Made by a program: the position numbers and the translations under genes | Shown: one piece after another, positions 13,583 through 25,002 of the stretch | How positions within the stretch are numbered: position 1 is the first letter of the stretch | Layout of the letters: each line of letters starts with the position of its first letter | Assembly (NCBI GenBank): GCA_936450465.1 | Contig: OW388292.1 | Location: 29,214,368-29,278,367, forward strand | Length of the DNA: 64,000 nucleotides | Reading direction: 5' to 3' | From: Gibbula magus | Lineage: Eukaryota; Mollusca; Gastropoda; Trochida; Trochidae | The notes under the pieces: model-generated | The model's input: the letters and a program-made list of their open reading frames with translations, nothing else | Told to the model about the DNA's origin: nothing | Databases searched by the model: none

Positions 13583-13601
13583 GAATCAGAATCAGAATCA
13601 G
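13583..13601. repeat. Short (AATCAG)n tandem repeat
   Basis: Three tandem copies of a hexamer (GAATCA/AATCAG register). Such hexamer runs can mark the end of a non-LTR retroposon, but no element could be traced on either side. Confidence 0.6.
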
Positions 13602-14189
13602 ATTTACAACTTTGTGTCCACTTTGTAAAGATCATTGAGCATCCAGATCCGTTGATTGCTCTAGTGTGATAACGTTGATTAAGAGTAACAAGTTGTTCTT
13701 GTTGTTACCCTGAGTATGACCTATGATGGGCGATATGCACTTTAAAGTGAGGTTTCAAGACGTACCGCCTGTATACATGGTTTAAATCATCGTTTTATAT
13801 CTTAATACTACCCTACGTTTCTCATTTCAGCTCTCCTTTTATTTCCAAACTATCCTGTTATACACAAACTCCAAAGAAGCATACATCATTATATACACAT
13901 ACATTGTATCATGTCGTGTAATTTATTTGCAAATATCAGGGAAACACTTTATCCTAACATTTCCGTCATTCAAGTTTTTACCCACTTAGCTAAACATCGT
14001 GTTTTAGACTTTTTAAAGGCAATACATCTTTTCGATGAATTTAAATTTTCTAAATTAGCTTTTATGTAAACTTGTGATAGTTTGATGATGTTTTATGGTC
14101 TTCTTGTCGTTTCCTGTAATTGCTTTTGCAACTATTTATATTCATACCTATACTTGTTTAATTCAATCAAAGTTATCGCCGTTAATGAC

Positions 14190-14240
14190 TGTAATAATGC
14201 CCAAGTGGCGTAAAACAATAACTCACTCACACACTTATAT
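14190..14240. repeat. SINE-tail-like fragment (GGCGTAAAAC...ACTCACTCAC)
   Basis: The segment GTGGCGTAAAACAATAAC followed by ACTCACTCACAC resembles the 3' tails of SINE-type repeats common in gastropod genomes, and it resembles the GGCGTTAAACC...CTCACCTCACC tail at 42016-42075. Only the tail is recognised; the body is absent or decayed. Confidence 0.45.
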
Positions 14241-14328
14241 GTAAACAAGTGAAGATAACTTATTGGTGTTCGGCGGTTAAGAAATGGAGAAGCTGTTAAA
14301 TATGTATACTGTGCATAAGGCCAGACCT

Positions 14329-14826
14329 TTAAAGGTGCATCCATTGTGTTTCATAAAATTTTATTTGGCTTTAATACGTTCCAACACACCATATGTGCTG
14401 TTTACAATACAAACAAATTCACTCAGCTTGCATATTCATCCCCAATCGCCAAACATGTCATAATTACTAGTTTCCAATTAAAATCGAAAAACATCATTAT
14501 GCATGTGCAGAAACCGAAAGTGCACGTCCTATTTACATGCACAGTAGTTATATGACCTATTGAACATTATCAACCCAAATCTGTTAGTTTGTCTGGTTTA
14601 AATAAGATTCCAAAATTACGTTTGACTCAATGGCGCGCGCCACAAGCGGTGCATTGTCCGGTTTTCGAGCAGAAATCGATACTTTTACCTTCATGTCGTC
14701 AATATACAAAGTCGATTATCATCAAAATGGTAGTTTTAGGTAACAGTTGGTACTTCTCGATAAAATAAGACCATTTATAACGTTTGGCATATTTGACCCC
14801 CAACAACACAATGGATGTACCTTTAA
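14329..14826. mobile_element. TTAA-flanked MITE (about 0.5 kb)
   Basis: The two ends are inverted repeats: left TTAA then AGGTGCATCCATTGTGTT, right the reverse complement of AGGTACATCCATTGTGTT, which then abuts TTAA. There is one mismatch in the 18-base inverted repeat. TTAA on both sides is the target-site duplication of piggyBac-like transposons, and some other families also use it. The interior has no transposase frame, so this is a non-autonomous element of about 490 bases. Short chance frames inside it are not genes. Confidence 0.75.
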
Positions 14827-15179
14827 CTCCATTAACACCATCCAACTATCCATCCGAATACTCATCTATTTTTGTCATCAAGCATCACTCACCAGACCAA
14901 TATCCAATTCTCTGCCATTTAACACTAAACTATAACTTCATGTGCACAATATAATCTTCTCCAACTTTCCACTTTAACATCCCTCCGTGTACGTCATAAG
15001 TGGACATCATAATTGAATAGATGATCTTACACATTTCAGCATATCAGGCCCACAACACGTTATTTAATTTATTTATATTTCAAATATTAAATAAACGTGA
15101 AAAACAATTAAATACAAATTACGTAAATAGTACAAGTCGCGAATCAATTGATATGAAGTTTTAGTCTTCAACCATTCAA

Positions 15180-15560
15180 TCATCTAATCTCTAAACCCCA
15201 AAAGGTGAAGACATCTCCCATCTTCTGGCATCATCTCAGAGGTCATCACCCAGGGACCATCATCCGGGGTTCAATAAAACCACCTCCAACGACAACCCCT
15301 TACTTCCCTTCCAATCTCCTCCCCTTTCCTCGAGCTGTTAATGAGGGTAATCTACCTGAGCCTCCGCGCAGAGTGCTGGTCAAAACGAGACTCCTCAAAC
15401 AAGCACAGCGCTTATCTCCCCCTCCGTCCCTCCCTCTCATACCTGCTGAGCGCTCTTCCTTACTTTGATGTCGCCGCCTAACTACAGGTAGAGCAAGGTT
15501 TGACACCCCCTGCGAAGAGTCTCCCTCGGCCCTGTCTACTTGGAAATGCTGGTCAATTTA
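15180..15560. other. Pyrimidine- and GC-rich unique block
   Basis: The plus strand is C/T-rich here (CCTCC and CCCTT words), which produces overlapping Pro/Leu-rich frames on plus and Arg/Gly-rich frames on minus. I regard these as composition artefacts. The block is otherwise repeat-free and could be a regulatory element about 3.5 kb upstream of the candidate exon 1. Confidence 0.25.
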
Positions 15561-16101
15561 TAGATATTACCCCAAGAATACAGGACGTGCTTGAAATAGT
15601 TGGAGTATGCTGGATGTTTAAAGTGACACAGAAACGGCAGTCTTCAACATTTTTTTTAACAGAATTTTATTCACCTTTAGAAAAGTATAACTTGCAGAGC
15701 AAAATGTAAATGTTCGAAAGATGAAATTATACAGTCTGCTTACAAATCTGTCAATTAAAGATGTGATTATTTCAAATGTTGTAGATACTTTTGTGCCATG
15801 GCAGCAAAGATCAGAGGTTTGTTCTTCATATCGTCGTAAATCTCCAACTTTAATATACCTACGAAATGTCATTACTAATGTATTGAATATGTACCGACAT
15901 GGCTTTAATTATTTCACAAATAAACATCAATTATCACAAGTGTACAGTGCCGACATGTATCAACAATTAAGTTAGTCTCTTATTTTAAATTGAGTCAAAA
16001 TTGACACTTCTGAAATCTAAAAGAAAAACAAGTCCCATGTTGCCCACAGCGTTTAGATTCATTAAGATTCGTGCAATTGTTTCAATAATCCACATGCCCT
16101 G

Positions 16102-16431
16102 CAGGTTAATTAGATCCCGCCTCAGGTGTAAAACCTTCCCCTAAATAACTACCAAACAAAATACGCTAGTGAGAAACAATTTACTTTTTCAAGCAACATC
16201 GTGCTGTTTCCAACTAGAGCAGCTAAACTAACACGACCTGTAACCCAGCGTTGTTATTCCCTTGAATAACAATAACTTTCCGAGTATCTACCTGTCAGGT
16301 ATACCCTACTACCTAGCAGGTGCGTGTTTTCTGATCCAGGTGTCACCTATTTTCATGATATACCTGTATAGGTAATAGCATTAACTCATACAGCGGTCAA
16401 AAGCCCATCTGGTGACAATACACTACAGGTA
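16102..16431. promoter_or_regulatory. Dense CAGGTR/ACCTG cluster
   Basis: Within about 330 bases there are CAGGTT (16102), CAGGTG (16123), TACCTG (16289), CAGGTA (16296), CAGGTG (16317), CAGGTG (16337) followed immediately by TCACCTA, TACCTG (16361) and CAGGTA (16426). This is far above the roughly one per kilobase expected for this set of words. It lies about 2.5 kb upstream of the candidate first exon of the FREM-like gene. Binding by a zinc-finger or bHLH E-box factor is inferred. Confidence 0.35.
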
Positions 16432-18599
16432 TATAACGTTACACAAGTCTCTTCATCTCCCCTGTTAATCCAATTACTTCACAATGTCTTCCTCATGCAA
16501 TGTTTTGACTCAACCGTTTAGTCCGATGAAAAAGTTCACGGTTTATTTTCTCTCTGTTTCACAAGCTTGCTTGAAGAAAGCTCTAACTCGCTGTTGCACG
16601 TGTTCCTGGGAAAGTGATCATCTTAAGATCGGCCATGTGTGAAACCTGATCGACATATGGGCTGCTTTTCTGCTGACGAATGTTCATTTTCAAAGAGAGT
16701 TTTAACTTGTGAATCAAATAGAAAACACACGTGCCATATCCGACTACACGTATTAAATACTTAGCAACGTAAGCTACAGGACAATTTAAAGCAAATCGTC
16801 CCAACATGAACAGAGGCGATGCGTAAGCAAACTTGAAACCGGGTTCGATTTACTTTACCGAATACTTTCCATATGAAATGAACGATGCTTATTTTTAAAA
16901 TTTAACAGAAAATATTATTTTCCTATGTATTAGAACATAGTGCATTCGTGATATAAAACACGATTTCAAAGAGAAATCAATACTCTCAGTTAGTCTGTTC
17001 AAACCTGTTATCAAAACGTTCGTCAATTAAACAGCACTTCGATTTTGCGGAGCATGAGTTTCAGGATATATCGATTTTGAGTTTCGAAATCATTCTGTTT
17101 GCGTGACTCTAAAAACGCAATCAATACTGTTTTTCAGAATACTTTATTTAAGGAATCGGGTTAATTATGGACATTTTCAATCAAGAATAATAACATTGCC
17201 TACAAAAACATAGCCACCCTGTTTGATAATGTATCGATCCCAATAAAGTCTAGAACCAACCAACTTATGCAGTAACATTGCTGCTCTTTATTTCAGCCAA
17301 TGACTCAATATAATAATGGATATTTTAAATCAAAGAAAAAATGGTTGACATCTGATAGTTGCTTGCTAGTTATATTACATTCAAATGTTATTTTTCACGT
17401 AGCTGTTATTTGCGTCTGGTCTTGTCGTTTCTGCAGATACGTACAGTATACACGCGTAATTATTGCACACACATGCTCAAAAGCTATCCAGATTTATATA
17501 TGAGAATCCAGCGGTTTTTAATGTGCTAATTTACAAGTCGAGGATTGACCTTTGACCCGGAACAAGATATGCATGTATTCCTTCCCTCTATTCAGACATT
17601 GATATTATTTGAAAAATTATCCGAAAAAATAATTTAGTTTCTTCCTTTTTATCCCGTATAACACTCATGTTAATGGTATTCTGATATACAGGGCAACAAC
17701 TTTTAAGGAATGGAATGTTTAATATATAAAGTGCATAGCATTTTTTTGTCTTAAAATACTTGACCCACATTCGCTCTGTTCAGATTAAACCGATTTAAAT
17801 GTTTACTACATGTGAAATGGAAATATACACGCAATTTAAAGGATTCTCAAACTTCTCTTCAAAACATTAACTTTCAAAACGATATGACTTTAATATATGA
17901 GAATGTTTGGCTTTTCGATTGCAAGGCTTTTAAGGCGATTGGATAATTTGTCTTCATGTTCAGGGCTTTTAAGGCTATTTATCGCGCTTTTCATTTACTT
18001 CGGATTATCATGGCGTCAAAATTAATAAAACTTTCGATAAAAATCAATAGTGAAGCAATACATCCTGCTGTTTTGTACACAGGACACAGTTAGGGGTAAT
18101 TTCATAAAGACATGAACTGGAAATCTAAACTGAAATGTTTTTGTGAATATTCTTTCGTTAAGTAATAACACAGATAAGCAGTTTTGCATAAATGAGAATT
18201 ATAAATCTGTGAACGACCAATTCTATGGTTTGTTTGAATTTATAAAAACTTTTTTCTTTTCTTAAATGATGATGAAATAAAATACTTTCGGCAATCTGAG
18301 ATATTAACTTCGTCACACATTCACTGAAACCACCTTTAACTGAGAGTGTATCCAAAACAAACTTTGAGAAATAAATCGATACAAAAATGAAAAACATTTG
18401 CTGTTAATGTGGGAAATCTTCTGAAAAGAATCATTACATATTTCAAATATGATGGATAGTATCTACATTTAAAAATAAATCAATAAAACCAAGGAGTAGA
18501 AAGTAATTGATACACAAAATAGTCTTCCCATAACCAACTTGTTCAATGAGAAAGTGTCAGATAGATACTCTCCCAGGTATATGGTACCGTACTGTGACA

Positions 18600-19155
18600 A
18601 CCCACCACACCTGACTAGGTGAGTTAGGGGGTACCTCAGCGTTCCTCGTCGGGAGGGCTATATCTCGGCTGGCCGTGTAGTGTGAAAGAGGCCTCCCTGC
18701 TGTAAAGGAGAACGCTAGCCGAGGAGCGAGCACCTCTAAGCTTGTAGTGAGTGAGCGAGCGAGCTACCCAACAGAGGACTATAGTGCGCCGATGAATGGC
18801 CCTTGTCATAACCCAGTGAAACCGCTGGTGAACGGGCTCAGTGCGAGTATAGGTGGGAAGCGGGTGGATGATTGTCACCGCAGTCGTGTTCGTTAAATAC
18901 ATTGGATTTCTATGGAGTACTTTTCTTAATTCTCGCTGGAAAAATTGGAAAATTGTGTCCAATCGAACTCGGATTCAATAGCTGCTTGTAGCCTGAAGTT
19001 AGTGAATCGATGCTTAGTGAGAGACGTTGGCAGGTCGCTCTTCACATGCACACAACGGCGGGAGTTTGCGCGTGACAAGCAGACGAGAATTGAACACTGC
19101 AGACAACACGGTCATCTAAAACAAGCATGGACGGGTAGTGGATTCTATTTGATGG
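18600..19155 (+). promoter_or_regulatory. Candidate promoter and non-coding first exon of the FREM-like gene
   Basis: This GC-richer, repeat-poor block ends in a strong splice donor: TTTGATGG at the exon edge followed by GTGAGTG from 19156. If its last base (19155) is joined to the acceptor at 24932/24933, the frame of the FREM-like protein runs back into an in-frame TAG at 19136-19138. The exon would then be 5' untranslated, which agrees with translation starting in the next exon. The transcription start cannot be fixed; 18.6-18.9 kb is the GC-richest part. The frame beginning with TTG at 18945 is not a credible gene. The pairing with the downstream exon is inference. Confidence 0.35.
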
Positions 19156-19907
19156 GTGAGTGAACCGGAGATGGACATGATTCAATTTGTATTCTTAAAG
19201 ATGGTCCAGTTTAACCATTAAGACATTAACGAACGGCATCAATTGCAGCAAAATGATGTTTGCATGCATGTGCTAGTGTTTATCACGCGTAACTCTTATC
19301 GCAATAAACCATATTTATATGATATGAAATCTGATGTGTTTGACGTTTAGTGTTTTCGAGCTCAATGTTACAGACATGTATCACTGTCCAGATTACTCAG
19401 ACGTGTAGCGGTGTTATATAACTCTTAAGGTGTGCTTTATCAAGATCGAGAGATTGATATGTGCAAATGTAGTTGACTGTTTGCACCTCACCCCATGTCC
19501 TACCCCTCAGCATATGACGAACGCTGGTTCTCCCTCCTCCCATACCCGCGTTAGCAAATATTGCTATCTAAGAACACTTGTACATTGTCGTATTTCATAC
19601 CTCAGGGTTCTTGACGGGCCTTTGGGTCTTGTTGAGACTTTCGACACGAACATCAAGTGTTATATAATTCATAAAGCCGCCGATAACAGCCGGCTACTGG
19701 TCGAAACGCCTAATATAACACGTACATGGTAATCCAGCTAGTTAAACATTATTTGATATAGCACTTCTGAAATGAACCCTTATCCACATCGTGTATATAA
19801 AAATTGGTTTGAGATACAATATGAAACGTTTTGTAACCATTATTGATAATTGAATTATACTTGTTATTAAATAAAAAATAGTTGCTAAATATACAACAAA
19901 AATGTCC

Positions 19908-20130
19908 TGTTACTCTCATGGAAACTGCCCACCACCCGTATCTATAAAATGTGACTTAAGTTACCATAAATGCTTAGTATCTCTTATGGAAATGACACAT
20001 GTTCACATCTTGTGTTTACAAAAAAATGGCGATTTGTGATGCAACTTAAAATTAATATAATAATAGTAGTGATTTTGGATACAAAAAGGTTTTGTAAATC
20101 TTATGGAAATGACCCTATAATACAATGTGT
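19908..20130. repeat. Loose direct repeats (TTATGGAAATGAC)
   Basis: Related segments occur three times, at about 19917 (CTCATGGAAACTGCC), 19982 (TCTTATGGAAATGACAC) and 20098 (TCTTATGGAAATGACCC). The last two are followed by similar GTTCACAT/GTTCATAT words. Spacing is irregular, so this is a decayed duplication and not a clean tandem array. Confidence 0.35.
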
Positions 20131-20591
20131 GTTCATATGGTAGTAAAATTCTATTTATAAAACCTAGTACCTAATAATGGTTGAGATAGTTTGTGCAGAA
20201 TCCCTTGTTGTTCTGGTGAGTGTGTGCTGTATAGAGTATGTTGTCACTGTGTAAGTGCATGTAGAAATGTTTAATTATCAAGATACTGTATCACCCTTTA
20301 TTTCACAATGCATGGTGTGGACATTTTGTTTGATAAATTTAATCGTTCCATATAAATGTGTGTGTTGTTTTACCTCACACTAAAATTGAACAGTGAAAAA
20401 ATACACATTTTGTAAATTCTTAAATATATATCTATCCACAAATAATTGTTCTTTTTCAACATTTTTACAGCAATAACAATCCCAGTCGTAATGTCAAACT
20501 GATGACAGCATGTGATAATGTCCAATAAACGCCTGGATGTCTTCAGTAAACTAAACATAAACATGCAATTTTGTCGTTTCTAAAACTAATT

Positions 20592-21225
20592 TTAACCCCT
20601 GGCTTTGTGTGCTAAACCCTAAGTGTGAACCAAATTACCTCCGGACAGAAGTATGTTTAACCCTAAGTGTCATGCAAACAAATACGATACCTATATATTT
20701 GTTTATTCCTACAGTCTGTTTGTTGAAATCTTAGTATACCAAATCTCGTGTTTGTTTTTCTTGGTGTTATTTCCCTACTACGAGCATGGCCGACACTTCT
20801 AATGCTAAAGTAGTTACCAGTATTATATCAACATAAAACGACTCTCCCACTGTTATGTTTTGGATTTCGTCACTGCAGGGCTTAGGACGTGTTAAATTTG
20901 AAATTTCGTCATAAGCGCGTTTGGTTTTTGTCACATGATTAGGTTTGCGTGTTGAGTGTTTTAATTAACAACGTTATTGAGGCGTTATTGGTTTTATTTA
21001 ATAGTGTTAAGGTTTGGTGTTCCGTATTTGACAGTGTTAGGTCTAAAATAAGTAGTAAAATAGCATTTTGTATTTGCATGTGGTCATGTTTAATGTTTTA
21101 CTTATTTCCAAACTTATTTTGACGATGTGGGTTCACTTTCACATTTGATTGGCCATAGAAAATGGTATTAAAGTGCTAAGTTTGAAATTCTTATTTTACA
21201 AATGTCTTTTCATGTCAAGGGTTAA
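20592..21225. mobile_element. Possible decayed TTAA-flanked element
   Basis: The left end reads TTAACCCCTGGCTTTG and the right end, as reverse complement, reads TTAACCCTTGACATG. The ends share TTAACCC and part of the next bases only. The inside has several AACCCTAAGTGT / GTGTTARGG words in both orientations. It has no coding frame. The match is short, so this may be coincidence or an old piggyBac-type MITE. Confidence 0.25.
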
Positions 21226-22865
21226 ATTGTTTACTTTACCACTCTTACCAAAGTGTTTAGTAAACAAGTTCTTGGTTGACACGGGAATGCAGACCGAATA
21301 ATCTATGATTTTTTATTTATTCAGTCATTAAAAAAATCGCTTTATTAAACATTCTAAAGGAGTCTTGGGGAAATGGGACTTTCGGGAGAATACTATACAG
21401 TCGTCTTGTATGTTCTGTATGACGGTTTAATGTTTTGAATTTCCTAAATACATGTAGGTAGTTTTGCTGGAGGGTTACAATTTGACATTCGCATTTGGCA
21501 ATTGGTATTAAATTAAATGATTTGGTTTGATTTCCAAATTTGCAGTGTTATTAGAAAGTTCAGTTGTAAATTTCATGATTGACAATTGTATCGATAATTC
21601 AGTGGGAACAAACTGCGCTCTGATTTTAATCTTTTAGTGTCACAATATTGAAATGTATTTAACTTCTTTATTGACGATTGAAAGTGTTAAGAAATAAAAC
21701 TGTTAGCAAAATTGTCTTTTAAATACTTCAACTTCAACTTCAAACTTCAAGAGTTGTCAGTATATATCATACATATATATTATTTTAAAGAGGTTATAAA
21801 AAAAAGTTAACAGCGTTAACCATGTTACATGATTAGAGGTAACCTGACGACATGCGCTATGGTTTGATTTTCGTAATCGTCAACGTTATCGACGTGTTTT
21901 CCTAATCGTAGGGGCACTCGGAAATTGCATGCACATCATTAGGGACTTGTTAGATGTCCATTGTTATGAACAGTGAACAATCTCCCATCATGGGTTTAGG
22001 GTGAATGAACCGATATGTGATAGTCCTCACTGCTCCCAGATCGTGCCGGGTCGAGTTTGCCATGCATCCAGGATGCGGTAGAAATAGAGGAGGATTGTTT
22101 CCAGGTTAGATCCCTACATCCTCGCTTCAGTCACGGAGAAGGTTAGAGGGAATGAAGTCAGTTTGTTGGGGTCCGGTTTCCTTTTGGAGTCGTGATGTAA
22201 TTACTTAGTTCAATGACTTTTTCAAATGTTAACGTTTGACTGTTGAATGCTTGAAAGTTTGAATGGACTTATGCATCTCTCAAGTTCATGTACAATTTTA
22301 TTTTTATTTTACAGACATCATAACACATGTTTTTATTACCATATTACCTTTTAATTGAGTCATTGTAATCAGGAGAAAAAAATCTAGTATGGTAAGAAAA
22401 ATCAGCTAATTATTATACTTGAAGGGAATGCGATTAAATGTTATTTGAAACCGAATGCGTGGTTATGGTGATCTATTAACAGTTGATATTGTTCATGGTC
22501 TAATAACACTGACAAACATCCTCGATATGAGTTTACATCTGAAATAAAATAAAAGAACTGTATATTTGAAACAGTCACATTGTTGTTATATTTAAGCTAC
22601 ATTGTCTGCGATGTTTACATTTCTAACACAATCGTTTTATATACATCAACAACATGTGTTTCCTGGTACTAATCAAGCCACGTCGAATTCAAATGTCTTC
22701 GTCTGTGAAGTTGTTAAACGGTCACCCTTCTCTTAACTAGTATTTGAAAGGAAATCTATATATATAATGATATTCATATTTTGTCATAACATATTTTTCA
22801 TGTATGGTAGAAACTAATGTTTCTTTCCTATACAATTTACATATTATAATTTAATCACATATAAT

Positions 22866-22883
22866 CCACACACACACACACCC
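22866..22883. repeat. (CA)n microsatellite
   Basis: About eight CA units in a row, directly upstream of a hairpin/AATAAA structure. No function is suggested. Confidence 0.9.
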
Positions 22884-22908
22884 GAATTGTATGCAACACT
22901 GTAGTACT

Positions 22909-22950
22909 ATTGGACACGAGGCCTCCAATACTGAATAAAGACTTTGACTC
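22909..22950 (+). mobile_element. Retroposon-like 3' end (hairpin then AATAAA)
   Basis: TATTGGA and TCCAATA form a 7-bp stem around a loop containing ACGAGGCC, and CTGAATAAAGACTTTGACTC follows. The order (stem-loop, AATAAA, short degenerate tail) is shared with 58011-58069 and, inverted, with 5187-5230. It is probably the truncated 3' end of a retroposed element. It is not the histone 3' stem-loop, whose sequence differs. Confidence 0.3.
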
Positions 22951-24944
22951 TAATGGCGAGCAAGGTTAGAAAACAAGGGGGTGATTAGTGAAAGTAATGG
23001 TGGATTGTTACCGTGTTCACAGATGGACTGAAGTCGGGTGACGCCGAGGATAGGGAACTGTCACAATTACAGTATTCCCCGTGATACTGTTGACAGAAAA
23101 GTCGTGGGAAACACGTTGACATTTCCACACTACCTACCTCATCTCATTGAAGTGATAATCTTTCTCTCTGGCCGCCTTTCATATTTGTTAACACCATCGG
23201 CTCCTGTTTACATTCAACCATTTATAGTGTTTATTTGCTTAGATACATAACGTCGACTCAATGTCATTTGTTTGGAAATGCTAATTCACACTGTTAACCC
23301 AATGAAGGGACTCACTGTTACAGCAAAGGACGCCAGTAACCCCTGCTTAGCGTAGTTCGTGAAATCTTCATTTTGAAAATTCATTGGTTCGTAAAGAGAC
23401 TGCTGTTTTATGTCCTAATGTCCTTTGTGTCTTCTACATAGTCTCTATCAAGCATGATGACTCCATAATCACATCTTACACCCCGTAAAGCACACGTATG
23501 CAGCCCTAATATGATCACGTTGCTACTTCTCGGGATCCTATACTCAATGTAACATTTATAGTTTCAAGTTGGTATGCTTTGGTTTTATGAGACAATTTTG
23601 AAAGAAATATTTGCTGGATTCATGTTTTATGTTGATGGTCCACTTACGCTGTTGTGATTGTTTTAGTATTAGATCTGCCATGAACTCTTTCAAATTGCTT
23701 GTCTACATAAAACTTCATTTAAGTTTTAAAAAATTCATTGACAACGAATAACATGCAATAAAATAAGTACAGACAGCTACTTCATGTGGATCTACTTGAT
23801 ATTTGAACATTCTGAAGTTTTTTTACCCTTTAACTGTTCGCAGCAAAGCCTAACCTAACTTACGTCAAGTTCTTGCTTCGACCATAACATGTAACTTAAA
23901 GAGATACTTACTCTGATTCGAAAGGAAATATTATTTAAACCGATCCAGATCTATTTTCAAAAAATGAAAATGTAGTTTAATGAAATGTCAGTGTACTAAT
24001 AGGTAAAACTAAATGCCCTGTCTTTATTGCATTCACGTTATATCTTAACACCATTGCATGTCTTTAATGTCATGTCATGTGTACCCAACAAACTTCTCTG
24101 CAATTGAATATTAGGGTAGTTTCAACGGAGTGCTTTCTCTTGGCACACAACGACGTAATGATCTTATCGATAAACTTCATATTGCGATGAGGCGTAGCAG
24201 AGTTTAAAGGGGTCAGTGTTGAGGTGTGCAAGAGAAACATTTACTTTGCCTATCAGGAATAAATTGCATTGGCATGAAGCACTTACTCTAGTCTATAAAA
24301 GCTCCGTTTAACACACTTATCGTGTTGAAGTGACGTATATTTGTTTTGATATTTTCGATTATACAGACTAATGTCCGTATAGGTTGAATGTATTCCCTTG
24401 TCTGCTGGTAGTCATTTTGTAATAATGCTTTGAAGTTCCGATATTAAGCTTAGACCGCTATTGATTTTTGTCAAAGAAAGATGCATGTTTTGGCAAGCAG
24501 TTGGTGGTATAAGATGAATGAAGTTAGATTACCAAAGGGTCTTTCTCAAAATCACAAGGAAATAAATGGGAGTATAATGATCACACTTGTGTGAATGTAC
24601 AACTTCAGGGAATGGAGAAGTTATACATCCATAACAATTTCCTAATTCTCTGCTTCTGAATGACCAAGCAAGGGACTAAAAGTTTTGTTAAATGGTGCAA
24701 ATGAAATAACATTAGTGGTAAGATGTTTTACTGCTTGATGCCAACCTTCATAGTCTTGACAAACATTTAAATATGCTTTTAAAATAAACGACACAACTAT
24801 GACGTTATTGACAAGTTGTCAACCATTATCAAACCGTTATTGCCTACCTTGTTAAAGTGAGTAGATGTAACAATGTTATACTTGGGACTAGCCTGTTGAT
24901 AATGAATGACTGATCGTTCTCCTCTGTTGCAGATACAGCAAGCA

Positions 24945-24998
24945 ATGTTCTCGGATACACATAGTTGGCCGGATGAGGTATACAGAGGATTTTACTAA
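24945..24998 (+). promoter_or_regulatory. Upstream ORF in the 5' leader of the FREM-like mRNA
   Basis: An ATG at 24945 (G at -3) opens a 17-codon frame ending at TAA 24996-24998. It lies in a different frame from the main protein and overlaps the weak-context ATG at 24973. It stops only four bases before the strong-context ATG at 25003 (A at -3, G at +4). If the leader is transcribed as proposed, scanning ribosomes would meet this frame first, which could lower translation or allow only reinitiation or leaky scanning at 25003. It is seen directly in the sequence; the regulatory effect is inferred. Confidence 0.4.
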
Positions 24999-25002
24999 AA
25001 CC

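Larger units (their letters stand above)
19156..24932 (+). other. Putative intron 1 of the FREM-like gene
   Basis: The block is bounded by GTGAGTG at the left and by a pyrimidine-rich acceptor (TTCTCCTCTGTTGCAG) ending at 24932. I see no coding exon inside. It contains a loose triplication of a TTATGGAAATGAC-type segment (19908-20130), a possible TTAA-flanked element (20592-21225), a short ACTTCA repeat (21725-21750), a CA microsatellite (22866-22883) and a hairpin/AATAAA retroposon-like end (22909-22950). The left boundary depends on the exon 1 hypothesis. Confidence 0.35.

Noticed and set aside
15205..15506. Pro-rich plus and Arg/Gly-rich minus frames
   Set aside because: They are explained by the pyrimidine-rich composition; no conserved domain.
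18945..19163. 72-codon frame beginning with TTG
   Set aside because: A non-ATG start in a eukaryote, and the frame runs through the proposed splice donor; read as 5' UTR.
22909..22950. Histone-type 3' stem-loop
   Set aside because: The stem and loop sequences do not match the histone element, and no histone gene is near.
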